From positions 2,108,001 through 2,172,000 of the forward strand of contig NZ_CP175698.1 of the NCBI RefSeq assembly GCF_046097095.1: a stretch of DNA of 64,000 bases, written 5' to 3'. The position numbers and the translations under genes were made by a program. How positions within the stretch are numbered: the stretch's first letter is position 1; each line of letters opens with the position of its first letter. Below, one piece after another: positions 15,370 through 25,077 of the stretch. Source of the stretch: Natrinema sp046097095 (GTDB lineage: Archaea > Halobacteriota > Halobacteria > Halobacteriales > Natrialbaceae). The notes beneath the pieces were generated by a model. That model was not told the DNA's origin and ran no database searches. It saw only the letters and a list, made by a program, of their open reading frames with translations.

Positions 15370-16992
15370 TCACCCCTGCCCGACCAGTCGCTCTTCGTCC
15401 TCCCACTCCTCTTGGCGGAGTTCGTACTTCTGGACCTTGCCCGTCGCTGTCGTCGGCAGTTCGTCGACGAATTCGACTCGGTGGACGGCCTTGTAGCTCG
15501 CCAGGTTGTCGCGGGTGAACGCCTCGAGGTCGCCCTCGGTCACGCCCGGGTCGTCGGGATCGCCGCTGGCCGGGACGACGAACGCCTTCGGCGTCTCGCC
15601 CCACTCGTCGCTCGGCGCGGGGATCACCGCCACGTCCGACACCTCGGGGTGGTCGAACAGCGTGTCCTCGAGTTCGATACTCGAGATGTTCTCCCCGCCG
15701 GAGATGATAATGTCCTTCTTGCGGTCCTGAATCGCGATCATGCCGTTTTCGTCGATCGTCGCCAGATCGCCCGTGTGGTAGTAGCCCTCGACGCGGTCGG
15801 TGAACGCTTCTTCGGTCGCCTCGGGTTTCTCCCAGTACTTCTCCATGATCTGGTTGCCCCGAACGACGACCTCGCCGATAGTCTCGTCGTCGCGGGGGAC
15901 GTCCTCGCCGTCCTCGTCGACAACGCGAATTTCGGTCCCGAGGAAGGCCAGCCCCTGGCGCTTCTTGATCCGAAACCGGTCGTCGCTGTCGTCATCGAAG
16001 TGTCGGCGGGCGTCGGACGTGGTGATCAGCGGGCCGGTCTCGGTCGCGCCGTAGACGTGTTTCAGGTACCAGCCGAACTCGTCCTCGACGGTCCGGATGG
16101 TCGCCTCCGGCGGCGCGCTACCGGCGGTCGCCAATTGAACATCTCTCTCACCGGTCGTCTCGGGTTCGTGTTCTTCGTAGTAGTCGACCAGCATGTTCAG
16201 CACCGTCGGCGCGCCACACATGTACGACACGTCCTCCTCGCGGACGGCCTCGAAGATATCCCCCGCGTCGACGCCGCGCGTACAGACGTGTGTCGCCCCG
16301 ATTCCGGTCACCGCGAAAATGTGTCCCCAGCCATTCGCGTGGAACATTGGCAGCGTCCAGAGGTAGACATCGTCGTCGGTAATCTCCTGATGGCCGACCA
16401 GCAGATAGGCGTGGATCGTCTCGCAGCGGTGCGTTCGACAGACCCCCTTCGGGTCGCCGGTCGTCCCCGAGGTGTAGTTGATCGTGATGATCTCGTCCTC
16501 GGCCATCGCCGGCCGGTCGTAGTCGGTGCCGGCCTCTTCAAGCACGGCGTCGAAGTCCTCCCAATCTCCGTCGACCGCATCGGCGTCGTTCGTCACGAAC
16601 ATCTCCGTCGGTACCTCGTTGCGGATCGCCTCGATCCTGTCAGCGAAGTCGTAGTCGGCGTAAATCGCGTCGACGCCTGCGTCCGACAAGATGTACTCGA
16701 AGTCGTCGGGCGTGAGTCGGTAGTTCAGCGGCGTGTGGATCGCACCGAGTTGCATGATTCCGTAGGCCGCCTCGAGGTGGTAGTGCGTATTCGGGTCGAG
16801 CACGGCCACGCGGTCGCCCTTCTCGATGCCTCGTTGCTCGAGCGCTGCCGAAAACCGATCGGCGCGGTCGCCGAGTTCGTCGTACGTGAACCGTTCGCCC
16901 GTGGTGGCGACGACCGCCTCGTCGTCGCCGTAGTGCGTTCGCGCCCGGTCTAAGAACTCCGGGACTAGCAGTGGCTTGTGCATACATACCAT
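15370..16992 (-). CDS. Acyl-CoA synthetase (AMP-forming, fatty-acid--CoA ligase family)
   Basis: Encodes 540 residues of the ANL superfamily, which activates a carboxylic acid to acyl-AMP and then to acyl-CoA. Motifs: P-loop ITINYTSGTTGDPKGV (about residues 165-180), YGATETGP (about 310), YYHTGDLATIDENGM (about 410), DRKKDIIISGGENIS (about 430), and the C-terminal lysine region TATGKVQKYEL. Length fits medium/long-chain acyl-CoA ligases; the actual acid is not determinable. The ATG at 16983 is an alternative start. It sits between atpB and atpD, reading the same way, after a 138-nt gap from atpB's end. Confidence 0.88.
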   Translation of the reverse strand: MVCMHKPLLVPEFLDRARTHYGDDEAVVATTGERFTYDELGDRADRFSAALEQRGIEKGDRVAVLDPNTHYHLEAAYGIMQLGAIHTPLNYRLTPDDFEYILSDAGVDAIYADYDFADRIEAIRNEVPTEMFVTNDADAVDGDWEDFDAVLEEAGTDYDRPAMAEDEIITINYTSGTTGDPKGVCRTHRCETIHAYLLVGHQEITDDDVYLWTLPMFHANGWGHIFAVTGIGATHVCTRGVDAGDIFEAVREEDVSYMCGAPTVLNMLVDYYEEHEPETTGERDVQLATAGSAPPEATIRTVEDEFGWYLKHVYGATETGPLITTSDARRHFDDDSDDRFRIKKRQGLAFLGTEIRVVDEDGEDVPRDDETIGEVVVRGNQIMEKYWEKPEATEEAFTDRVEGYYHTGDLATIDENGMIAIQDRKKDIIISGGENISSIELEDTLFDHPEVSDVAVIPAPSDEWGETPKAFVVPASGDPDDPGVTEGDLEAFTRDNLASYKAVHRVEFVDELPTTATGKVQKYELRQEEWEDEERLVGQG

Positions 16993-17130
16993 ACTCCACC
17001 GACGGCGTATACGATAGTTTCCATCGGTTGCACACGCTGACAGTTCGCCGGACGAACCGATCTCCCCGTATCCGCCGAGACGGATGGCTTACCTTAGCGC
17101 TGAACCGCGGCGAGAAAAAGCTCGGCGACG

Positions 17131-18546
17131 TTATTCGGCTTCGACTTCGACGGCTTCGGACTCGTCTTCGCGATAGTGTTCTTCGATGAGTTCCTCGTCG
17201 ATCCGGTTGAGCTCCGTCTTCGGCAGGTTCGAGAGCAGGTCCCAGCCGATCTCGAGCGTCTCTTCGATCGAGCGGTTGGTGTCATAGCCCTGCTGGACGA
17301 ACTCCGTCTCGAAGCGATCGGCGAAGTCGAGGAACTTGTTGTCGCGCTCGGAGAGCGCTTCGCGACCGACGATGTTCACGAGGTCGCGCAGGTCCTCACC
17401 TTCTGCGTAGGCGGCGTACATCTGGTCGGAGACGTCGCCGTGGTCCTCGCGGGTCAGGCCCTCGCCGATCCCGTCGTCCATCAGCCGGGAGAGGCTGGGG
17501 AGGACGTTGACCGGCGGCTCGATCCCCTGACTGTTGAGGTCCCGATCCATCATGATCTGGCCCTCGGTAATGTAGCCGGTCAGGTCCGGAATCGGGTGCG
17601 TGTCGTCATCACCGGGCATCGTCAGGATCGGAATCTGCGTGACCGACCCTTCCTTGCCCTCGATTCGACCCGCGCGCTCGTAGAGCTGTGCCAGGTCGGT
17701 GTACATGTACCCGGGATAGCCACGCCGTCCCGGGACCTCCTCACGTGCGGCACCGATCTCGCGCAGCGCCTCACAGTAGTTGGTCATGTCCGTCAGGATG
17801 ACCAGCACGTGGTAGTCCTGCTCGAAGGCCAGATATTCGGCCGTCGTCAGGGCGAGTCGCGGGGTGACCTGTCGCTCGACTGCGGGGTCGTCCGCGAGGT
17901 TCATGAAGACGACCGAGCGCTCGAGTGCACCGGTGCGCTCGAAGTCGTCCATGAACTCGTTTGCCTCTTCGGCCGTGATCCCCATTGCGCCGAAGATGAC
18001 CGCGAACTCAGAGCCTTCGCCCTCGCCTTCCTCTTCTTCGGGCACGGTCGCCTGCCGGGCGATCTGGAGCGCGAGCTCGTTGTGGGGCAGCCCGGAGCCG
18101 GAGAAGATCGGCAGCTTCTGGCCCCGAACCAGCGTGTTCATGCCGTCGATGGCCGACACGCCGGTCTGGATGAACTCCTCGGGATACTCCCGGGAGTAGG
18201 GGTTGATCGCTTCGCCGACGATGTCGCGGCGCTCGTCGGGGACAATCTCCGGGCCGCCGTCGATCGGATTCCCGGAACCGTCGAGCACCCGCCCAAGGAG
18301 GTCCTCGGTGACGGGCATCTTCATCGTCTCGCCCAGGAAGCGAACGGAGGCGTTGCGGTCGATCCCGCCCGTCCCTTCGAACACCTGGATCGAGACGATC
18401 CCTTCGCTCGATTCAAGCACCTGTCCGCGGAGGGTGTCGCCCTGTGGTGTCTCGATCTCGACGATCTCGTCGTAGCCGACCGGTTCGTCGACCTCGGCGA
18501 ACACCAGCGGACCGCTGATTTCCGTGATAGTCTGGTACTCTTTCAT
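17131..18546 (-). CDS. atpB: A/V-type ATP synthase subunit B (non-catalytic)
   Basis: Encodes 471 residues. Subunit B alternates with A in the A3B3 headpiece and lacks a functional P-loop; the region reads PIFSGSGLPHNELA where A has its Walker motif. The N-terminal beta barrel begins MKEYQTITEISGPLVF, and VVFMNLADDPAVERQVTPR and the RRGYPGYMYTDLAQLYERAG segments are diagnostic. A longer frame to 18801 overlaps atpA and is rejected; the ATG at 18546 lies 2 nt after the atpA stop. Last gene of the contiguous HIKECFAB run. Confidence 0.97.
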   Translation of the reverse strand: MKEYQTITEISGPLVFAEVDEPVGYDEIVEIETPQGDTLRGQVLESSEGIVSIQVFEGTGGIDRNASVRFLGETMKMPVTEDLLGRVLDGSGNPIDGGPEIVPDERRDIVGEAINPYSREYPEEFIQTGVSAIDGMNTLVRGQKLPIFSGSGLPHNELALQIARQATVPEEEEGEGEGSEFAVIFGAMGITAEEANEFMDDFERTGALERSVVFMNLADDPAVERQVTPRLALTTAEYLAFEQDYHVLVILTDMTNYCEALREIGAAREEVPGRRGYPGYMYTDLAQLYERAGRIEGKEGSVTQIPILTMPGDDDTHPIPDLTGYITEGQIMMDRDLNSQGIEPPVNVLPSLSRLMDDGIGEGLTREDHGDVSDQMYAAYAEGEDLRDLVNIVGREALSERDNKFLDFADRFETEFVQQGYDTNRSIEETLEIGWDLLSNLPKTELNRIDEELIEEHYREDESEAVEVEAE

Positions 18547-18548
18547 TG

Positions 18549-20312
18549 TTAGTACAGTGCGCGCAGTTGCGTTTCGAGGTCGCTTTCGATCTCGTCGATG
18601 AACTCGTCCCACTCCTCGGCGGTGCCCATCCGGTTGAGACGCGGTGCGGCGTCGACGTCCTGGATCTCCTCGACCGGGACGCCGGCCTCGAGCGCCTCGA
18701 AGGCCTCGTCGTTGAACGTCTTGATCGCCTCGAGCATCCGGTAGGTCTTCTCGGGTTCGCAGTAGGTGTCGACGTCGTGGAGCGCGTTCTGCTGGAGCCA
18801 CGCCTCACGCAGGAAGCGGGCGACCTCGAGCGTGAGCTGCTGGTCTTCCGGCAGCGCGTCCTTCCCGACGAGCTGGACGATCTCCTGGAGCTCGTCTTCC
18901 TCGTCTAAGACGTCGACCGCCCACTGGCGGGTCTCCGCCCAGTCGCCGGCGACGTTCGACTCCCACCACGGGTCGAGCTGGTCCTTGTACAGCGAGTAGG
19001 ACTCGTTCCAGTTGATCGAGGGGAAGTGCCGACGCTCGGCGAGGTCGGCGTCCAGCGCCCAGAACGTCTTGACGATACGCAGCGTGTTCTGGGTGACCGG
19101 CTCAGAGAAGTCACCGCCGGGCGGGGAGACCGCGCCGACGACCGAAATGGTACCCTCGCCGCCGTTGATCAGTTGGAACTTGCCAGCGCGCTCGTAGAAC
19201 TCCGAGAGCGACGCCGCCAGATATGCGGGGTATCCCTCTTCGCCGGGCATCTCCTCGAGTCGGCTCGAAATCTCGCGCATGGCCTCTGCCCACCGGGAGG
19301 TGGAGTCGGCCATCAGCGCGACGTCGTAGCCCATGTCGCGGTAGTACTCCGCGATCGTGATCCCCGTGTAGATACAGGACTCGCGGGCCGCAACGGGCAT
19401 GTTCGACGTGTTGGCGATGAGGCAGGTTCGGGCCATCAGCGGGTTCCCGGTCTGGGGGTCGGGCAGTTCCGGGAAGTCCTCGATGACCTCGGTCATCTCG
19501 TTGCCTCGCTCGCCACAGCCGATGTAGACGACGATGTCCGCGTCGGACCACTTGGCGAGTTGCTGCTGGGTGACGGTCTTCCCGGAGCCAAAGGGTCCAG
19601 GAATCGCCGCTGTCCCGCCTTTTGCAAGCGGGAAGAGGCCGTCCTGGACGCGCTGGCCCGTCACCAGCGGCTCGGTCGGCGTCTCTTTGTCACCAGCGGG
19701 GCGGGCCTCGCGGACCGGCCACTCCTGGTGCATCTGAATCTCCTCGCCGTTGTCGAGTTCGACGATGGTCTCCTCGACCGTGAACTCGCCGCTCTCGACG
19801 CTGGCGACCTCGCCGCCCTCGTAATCTGGCGGCACCATGACCTTGTGGTCGATGGTGACTGTCTCCTCGACGACCCCGACGATGTCGCCGGGCTCGACCT
19901 CGTCGCCTTCCTCGACCTCGGGTGTGAACTCCCACAGCTTCTCGAGGTCGATTCCGGGGGCGTCGACCCCACGGTCGAGGAACGCCGTCCCCATCTTCTC
20001 TTCTAAGACGTCGAGTGGCCGCTGGACCCCGTCGTAGATGGAGTCCAGCATACCGGGACCGAGGTCGACACTCAGGGGCTCGCCCGTGTTCTGGACCGGC
20101 TCGCCCGGGCCGACGCCGGAGGTCTCCTCGTACACCTGAATCGTGGTCAGGTTCCCTTCGATCTCGATGACCTCGCCCATCAGTCCTTCGTCGCCGACGT
20201 AGACGACGTCGTTCATCCGGGCGTCGAGGTCCGTGGCGGTCACGACGGGACCGCTCACGCTTTCGATTACACCGTCTTCGTCGACGGATTCGATGTCTTC
20301 TGCCTGGCTCAT
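18549..20312 (-). CDS. atpA: A/V-type ATP synthase subunit A (catalytic)
   Basis: Encodes 587 residues. Catalytic subunit of the A1 head, coupling ATP synthesis to ion flow. Features in order: beta barrel, the bulge domain typical of A subunits (about residues 110-200), Walker A GPFGSGKT (about 239-246), the IYIGCGERGNEM-like VYIGCGERGNEMTEV segment, and LMADSTSRWAEAMREIS. No intein interrupts it, unlike A subunits in some archaea. It starts 4 nt after atpF and abuts atpB. Confidence 0.97.
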   Translation of the reverse strand: MSQAEDIESVDEDGVIESVSGPVVTATDLDARMNDVVYVGDEGLMGEVIEIEGNLTTIQVYEETSGVGPGEPVQNTGEPLSVDLGPGMLDSIYDGVQRPLDVLEEKMGTAFLDRGVDAPGIDLEKLWEFTPEVEEGDEVEPGDIVGVVEETVTIDHKVMVPPDYEGGEVASVESGEFTVEETIVELDNGEEIQMHQEWPVREARPAGDKETPTEPLVTGQRVQDGLFPLAKGGTAAIPGPFGSGKTVTQQQLAKWSDADIVVYIGCGERGNEMTEVIEDFPELPDPQTGNPLMARTCLIANTSNMPVAARESCIYTGITIAEYYRDMGYDVALMADSTSRWAEAMREISSRLEEMPGEEGYPAYLAASLSEFYERAGKFQLINGGEGTISVVGAVSPPGGDFSEPVTQNTLRIVKTFWALDADLAERRHFPSINWNESYSLYKDQLDPWWESNVAGDWAETRQWAVDVLDEEDELQEIVQLVGKDALPEDQQLTLEVARFLREAWLQQNALHDVDTYCEPEKTYRMLEAIKTFNDEAFEALEAGVPVEEIQDVDAAPRLNRMGTAEEWDEFIDEIESDLETQLRALY

Positions 20313-20316
20313 AGTG

Positions 20317-20649
20317 TTACTCGCTGTCTTCCTCGTCCATCAGGTCGATACCGATCGCACGTTTGATCTGTTCGCGCAGCCCGCCGCCACCCGTCCCGCT
20401 GCCGATGGTGACGACGACCGGCTCGACGCTCGTCTCGACCTCCTGGCGAACGTTGCGCGACAGGTACTCGAGGTCGTCGTCGTGCATGACGACGATCCCG
20501 ACGCCCTCGTCTTCGAGGGCCGCTGTCGCCGCGTCGTCTAATCGTTCGTCTTTTTCATCGTCCGGCACGTTCTCGAACCGTCGGACTCCCGCGAGGCGGA
20601 AGCCGGTCGTAAACTCCGGACTGCCGACGACTGCGATTTCCTGGCTCAT
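20317..20649 (-). CDS. atpF: A/V-type ATP synthase subunit F (central stalk)
   Basis: Encodes 110 residues. Small Rossmann-like subunit that binds D in the rotor. The N-terminal EIAVVGSPEFTTGFRLAGV and central GIVVMHDDDLEYL match the family; length is normal (about 100-110). Start overlaps the atpC stop by 4 nt. Confidence 0.95.
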   Translation of the reverse strand: MSQEIAVVGSPEFTTGFRLAGVRRFENVPDDEKDERLDDAATAALEDEGVGIVVMHDDDLEYLSRNVRQEVETSVEPVVVTIGSGTGGGGLREQIKRAIGIDLMDEEDSE

Positions 20650-21698
20650 AGGATCACCAGCTCCTCTTCGATCTCGCTCTCATCGAGTCCGACCTCGCGA
20701 CCCCGTGCGATCGCACGGATGTTCTCGACCTCGCGCTCCTTGGCGAGGATAAACGAGAGAACGGGGGAAATCGAGGTCGGATACACGCTCGAGAGCGTGT
20801 CCGCGTACTCGAGCAACGCAGCGTCTAGTGCGTGCTCGAACTGTATAAGGCTGTCAGCATCTCGCAGACGATCGAGCGCCCCCGAGAGACGGTCGCCGTA
20901 GCGCTTGTTCTCGGCGATATGGTCGACGAGTTCGTCGTAATGGCCGACGAGTCGGTTTAGCTCCGACTCCTCGAACAGGACGCCGCCGTCGATGTAGTAG
21001 GCCGCCGGGTCGAGATCGGCCCCGCTTCGCGCAAGCCGCAAGGCGTTTCGCGCGTTCCGGAAGTCGATCTCAGCCTGCAGGAACTCGACGTACTTCGCCT
21101 CCGGCCCCTCCTGTGGCCGCCCGAGGTCCTCGAGCAGGTTCTCGTAGAACGCCCGATCGAGCGCGTTCTCGAGCGGGACGAGCGTCCCGACGTCCTCGAA
21201 CTGCTCGTAGGCGTTCTCGAGGGGTTCGGCGAAGATCGTTCCCTCGAGTAGTTCGATCACGTCCTCGATCGCGTCGAGTTCGACCAGCCGATCGAGCGTT
21301 CGATCGTCGAGTTCGCCAGCGCGGATGAGGTCCGTGCGGATTTCCTCGGGATCAGTGTCGGTGTAGATCCCGCGGATGATCGTCTTGAGGTTCCAAACGT
21401 CGAACTTCCGGAGGTACCGGACGATGCGGTCGTAGAGTTTCCCCTCTGACCACTCGAGTAAGTCGTCGAAGTGCTTCGCGAGATTGCGATTTAACGCGTA
21501 CTCGATCAGGTCGACGCCCGAAAAGCGCGTCCCGAGTGCGTTGATCTCATGTTCGTACTCCGTCTCCTCCATGAACCGCGCGATCTCGCTCGGCCCCATC
21601 CGGATCAGCTTGCGGTAATCCTCGTCGGACAACATCGCCGCTCGACGCGAGCGAACGCGAGCGTTCACGTACTCCGGATTCGAGGCACCCGTACTCAT
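20646..21698 (-). CDS. atpC: A/V-type ATP synthase subunit C (rotor-stator adaptor, AC39 family)
   Basis: Encodes 350 residues. Subunit C (d-type) caps the membrane ring and docks the central stalk. The protein is an all-helical triplicated structure; YVNARVRSRRAAML near the start and SPVLSFILAKEREVENIRAIARG near the end are the family signatures. The frame is open to 21743, but the ATG at 21698 overlaps the atpE stop by 4 nt and matches homologous starts. Confidence 0.95.
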   Translation of the reverse strand: MSTGASNPEYVNARVRSRRAAMLSDEDYRKLIRMGPSEIARFMEETEYEHEINALGTRFSGVDLIEYALNRNLAKHFDDLLEWSEGKLYDRIVRYLRKFDVWNLKTIIRGIYTDTDPEEIRTDLIRAGELDDRTLDRLVELDAIEDVIELLEGTIFAEPLENAYEQFEDVGTLVPLENALDRAFYENLLEDLGRPQEGPEAKYVEFLQAEIDFRNARNALRLARSGADLDPAAYYIDGGVLFEESELNRLVGHYDELVDHIAENKRYGDRLSGALDRLRDADSLIQFEHALDAALLEYADTLSSVYPTSISPVLSFILAKEREVENIRAIARGREVGLDESEIEEELVIL

Positions 21699-22276
21699 TG
21701 CTCGAAGAGTCGATTGCTGATCTCCCGGAGGTTGTCTTCCCACACGTCCTCGAGCACCGAGTCGAACGTGTTGTTGACGCGGACGCGGGACTGCTCGCTC
21801 TCGACGACGACACCGCCGAGACAGTCGTACTCGCCGGCGTACTCGTAGCCGGTGTACTCGGCGAGGATCGAGGAGATCAGTTCCTCGTCGCCGCCGCGAC
21901 CGTAGACGTTGACATCGTCGCCCTCGTCGAACTCGCCGGTGGCCGCCTCGAGCAGGTCCCGGGTGAGTTCCTCACGGGTGTCCCCCTCGAGGGCGGCGAG
22001 TTCCTCCTCGACCGATTCGCGGACCTCGCTGAGGACGTCGCGACGCGCCTCCAGGCGCTTCTGTTTCGCCTCCAGTTTCGCACTGGAGAGTCGCTGTTCG
22101 CGCAGCTGCTCGATCTCCCGTTCGACCTCCGCCTCGGCGTCGGCGACGATCTCGTCTGCATCCTCTCGAGCGGCTGACTCGATCTCTTCGGCGCGCGTTT
22201 CGCCCTCAGAACGGATATTCTCCGCACGCGCGTGAGCCTCTTCTCGAATGTCCTCAACGACTGTATCTAGACTCAT
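21695..22276 (-). CDS. atpE: A/V-type ATP synthase subunit E (peripheral stalk)
   Basis: Encodes 193 residues. Long N-terminal helix with heptad Glu/Arg/Ala pattern (residues 1-100) pairs with subunit H to form the peripheral stalk, followed by a globular C-terminal domain (EYTGYEYAGEYDCLGGVVV). Overlaps atpC by 4 nt and follows atpK by 24 nt. Confidence 0.95.
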   Translation of the reverse strand: MSLDTVVEDIREEAHARAENIRSEGETRAEEIESAAREDADEIVADAEAEVEREIEQLREQRLSSAKLEAKQKRLEARRDVLSEVRESVEEELAALEGDTREELTRDLLEAATGEFDEGDDVNVYGRGGDEELISSILAEYTGYEYAGEYDCLGGVVVESEQSRVRVNNTFDSVLEDVWEDNLREISNRLFEQ

Positions 22277-22300
22277 TGTAAGAAGGTTCGATAGGGCGCT

Positions 22301-22606
22301 TTAAGGTCCGACGAAGAGCGCGACCAGTGCGAAGATCACGAGCGTCTCGGGCAGGACCGTCAGCAGAATCCCGATACCCGGCGAGATGGAGTCCTCGGCG
22401 AGTGCGCCGACGACCGATGCGCCGATCGCTCGCTCCGCATAGCCCGCACCGATTGCCGCGAGACCGATACCGAGTGCAGCCGCCGCCCCTCGCTCAATTG
22501 CAGGTCCGCCGCTCCCGCCAGCCGTGGCGTTCTCCTGAAGCGCAACCGCGTTCTCTGCGAGACTGTTCAGCGCGAGCGTCAGTTCGGGTAGAGCTTCGAT
22601 TGTCAT
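22301..22606 (-). CDS. atpK: A/V-type ATP synthase subunit K (c-ring proteolipid)
   Basis: Encodes 101 residues with two transmembrane helices (about 40-65 and 76-100). The ion-binding glutamate is E87 in LPETLVIFAL. The first 38 residues form an unusual Gly/Ser/Glu-rich N-terminal stretch before the first helix, a possible cleaved leader or extension also known in haloarchaeal proteolipids. The frame stays open upstream to 22678, but the ATG at 22606 gives the family-like N-terminus. A TATA-like GTTTTAAG at 22664-22671 (minus strand) suggests its own promoter. Confidence 0.92.
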   Translation of the reverse strand: MTIEALPELTLALNSLAENAVALQENATAGGSGGPAIERGAAAALGIGLAAIGAGYAERAIGASVVGALAEDSISPGIGILLTVLPETLVIFALVALFVGP

Positions 22607-22663
22607 GATTGAGTTTCCTCGTGGTTTTGCAACCGGACAGATGGTACTACTCCCCAGCGTCTT

Positions 22664-22671
22664 CTTAAAAC
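22664..22671 (-). promoter_or_regulatory. Putative internal promoter (TATA box) upstream of atpK
   Basis: On the minus strand GGGAAGTTTTAAG reads as BRE plus TATA, about 60 nt before the atpK start, inside a 206-nt gap between atpI and atpK. An extra promoter here would let the c-ring subunit, needed in several copies per enzyme, be made in excess. Confidence 0.4.
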
Positions 22672-22812
22672 TTCCCAAACTAAACTGCCGATTTTGGCGT
22701 CCTAACCCTCAATACGCAGCTTCCGAAGGTATTATCCTTTCGATACGGCCGGCAAAATACGAGACAGAATACCGCGCAAGGTGGTGATGAGGACGGCCGC
22801 CGACGAGCGGCG

Positions 22813-25077
22813 TCAGCTGTCGTCGTCGGACCGAATGCCGCCGAAGGGCTCGAATGCCCGTCCGCCGCCCTCATAGAACCGGTTGAAGAACTCGACGTAT
22901 TCCAGACGAATCCCCTGCAGGCCGGCGCTCGTAATCCCGAGCAACAGGACGACGACGTGGCCGAGGACAAGGATGATCACGCCGATAAGTGCCATCACGA
23001 TGCCGCCATGGAGCAAGCCACCAAACATGACCTCGGTCACTTCGTGACCGTGGTAGGTCCCTTCATGGAGCATGTGCTTGGGCGCGTGGGTGGTACCGAA
23101 GTGCCACTCCGCGCCGTGGTCGGTCTCGACGACGTACACCCCGAAGAAGAGCATGTTGACGACGAATGCCATGCCCGCCTTCGCCAGGATGACCGCTGCG
23201 ATCCGCAGGTACGAGAGGACGTCACCGAAGACGTTGAAACTCTCGAGGCTGCCGATGATGATGCCGAGGGCACCGTAGTGTTTGACCTCGCCGTAGACCA
23301 TCGTCACGAATCCGATCGCGAGGAGCGGGAGCCCGACGAATTTCCCGATTTCGACGGCGAAGCCGTTGAAGCCGAGTTCGAACGCTGCCTCGGAACCGCT
23401 CCCGAACAGCTCGAACAGGAAGTCCGGCTTCGCGCCCTCTCCATGGCGGCTGAAGATCCAGATCCAGACGCCGATCATGAGCAGCGCCCACGAGCCGTTC
23501 TCGAAGTACGCGTCGGCGACGCCGTGGTCGAGATCGTTGACGAACCCGAAGATGTACCCAAGCGTCAGGTGTCCCAGTCCGATGAAGACACTCACCAGCA
23601 GCCACGCCTGGCCGTACTTCGAGAACACGGGCTGGATCCCCTTGTGCAGCGGCGGACTGCCGCCGAAGAGGACCTCGCCGAGCACGTGCAAGCCGAAAAT
23701 CTCGCCGTACAGCATCCCGAACAGCATCGTGAACCCGCCGGCCCACATGCCGATCACGCCGAGGCTACGGATAATGTCCTCATCGAAGCGACTGTACAGC
23801 AGGTAGCCAGCAGCGGTGTACAGCATTCCGTAGCCGAGATCGCCCAGCATGAAGCCGTAGAACGCCGGGAACGTCAACAGCAGGACGATCGTCGGATCGA
23901 GTTCGCTGTACTTGGGGCGGTCGATCAGCCGCAGTAGGAACTCGAACGGCTTTGCGGGACCGACGTTGTCCTGGACGACCGGTGGGTCGTCGGCCATCGT
24001 CACGACGCCGCCGCTGGCGGTCGTCGTACCGCCGTCGGCGATCGCCTCCTGCGTCGCGACCTCCCGTTCTTCTTCCTCGCTCGTCTCGTCTTCGCCGCCG
24101 GGGCCGCCGTGGTCGACCTCCTCCGTCCGCGTCGGATACCCCTCGTCGTTGTAATCCGCGCGAACGAGTTCCTCGACCTCGACGCTGCCGCCGACGGCGT
24201 CGCTCAGCGTCTCGACGAGCCGATCGTACTCCTCGGTCGGGAGCCAGCCCTCCGCAACGAACGCGTGATCGGTCGTCGCGAACTGCAGCGGCGCTTCCGC
24301 TTGCTGGACCTCGACTGTCAACTCCTCTTCGACTCGCAAGAGGAATCCGCCTTCCTCGCGCTTGATTTCCTCGAGTTCCGCGTCGATCTCGTCGAGTTGG
24401 GACCCGAGGTCGCGCTTTCGACGTTTCAGGTCGGCGACGTAGTCGTCCGGGCTCTGGTCGGTGTCGGGCACCTCATAGCGGGTGAACTCGACGCCGACTA
24501 GCGCGTCGTCGATCGGGTTCTCGCCGGCGTCTTCTGTGGGCGCGGCTACGATGGCAACGACGTCGCCACCGGTGAACGTCTCGAACGCCCGGATCTCGTC
24601 GGAGTCGGCGACGGCCGACTCGACGTCCCCGTGGGAGCCTTCGCCGACGAGCACGTCGACCGTCTCGTACCCCGACAGCAGGTCGAGGTCGATGCCGAGT
24701 TCCGCGAAGGGCGCGACGCGGTCGAGGCGCTCGTCGACGTCGCGTAGTTCGTCGTCAATCTCGGTCTGGCGGTCGTCGAGTTCGTTGACTCGCGTCCGGA
24801 TCTCTTCGAGTCGGTCTTGCCAACCGCTCGTGAGCGCACCCGACTCGGCCTCGTCGGCCGACAGATCAAGGGTGCTCTGCAGGGCGCGGACGGTCACCAG
24901 CTTTTCCGACGCCTCGTCGGCCCCCTCGATCGGGTCGCCGTTGTCGAACGCCTCCCAGGAACCGTCGTAGTCCGAGAGGTGGACTAGACTCAGTTCGTGG
25001 ACCGTCTCGATGACCGTGGGCATCACGCCCTTGGAGCCGGCCACCGAGACCTTGCTCATCCGTTCAGGTCTGAGCAT
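22813..25077 (-). CDS. atpI: A/V-type ATP synthase subunit I (a-subunit, ion channel)
   Basis: Encodes 754 residues. The N-terminal half is a soluble coiled-coil stalk domain (residues 1-370, with helical hairpins around 90-125 and 220-245); the C-terminal half (from about 370) carries seven to eight transmembrane helices including GYGMLYTAAGYLLY, and the half-channel helix SYLRIAAVILAKAGMAFVVN with the essential arginine. The start MLRPERMSKV overlaps the atpH end by 14 nt; the ATG at 25059 (MSKVSV) is an alternative without overlap. The size is larger than in methanogens because of acidic insertions near residues 300-350. Confidence 0.95.
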   Translation of the reverse strand: MLRPERMSKVSVAGSKGVMPTVIETVHELSLVHLSDYDGSWEAFDNGDPIEGADEASEKLVTVRALQSTLDLSADEAESGALTSGWQDRLEEIRTRVNELDDRQTEIDDELRDVDERLDRVAPFAELGIDLDLLSGYETVDVLVGEGSHGDVESAVADSDEIRAFETFTGGDVVAIVAAPTEDAGENPIDDALVGVEFTRYEVPDTDQSPDDYVADLKRRKRDLGSQLDEIDAELEEIKREEGGFLLRVEEELTVEVQQAEAPLQFATTDHAFVAEGWLPTEEYDRLVETLSDAVGGSVEVEELVRADYNDEGYPTRTEEVDHGGPGGEDETSEEEEREVATQEAIADGGTTTASGGVVTMADDPPVVQDNVGPAKPFEFLLRLIDRPKYSELDPTIVLLLTFPAFYGFMLGDLGYGMLYTAAGYLLYSRFDEDIIRSLGVIGMWAGGFTMLFGMLYGEIFGLHVLGEVLFGGSPPLHKGIQPVFSKYGQAWLLVSVFIGLGHLTLGYIFGFVNDLDHGVADAYFENGSWALLMIGVWIWIFSRHGEGAKPDFLFELFGSGSEAAFELGFNGFAVEIGKFVGLPLLAIGFVTMVYGEVKHYGALGIIIGSLESFNVFGDVLSYLRIAAVILAKAGMAFVVNMLFFGVYVVETDHGAEWHFGTTHAPKHMLHEGTYHGHEVTEVMFGGLLHGGIVMALIGVIILVLGHVVVLLLGITSAGLQGIRLEYVEFFNRFYEGGGRAFEPFGGIRSDDDS

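Noticed and set aside
15199..16953. 584-residue plus-strand frame opposite the acyl-CoA ligase
   Set aside because: Mirror of the acidic GC-rich codons of the ligase; no domain and no promoter.
17176..18552. 458-residue plus-strand frame opposite atpB
   Set aside because: Antisense of a core ATP synthase gene.
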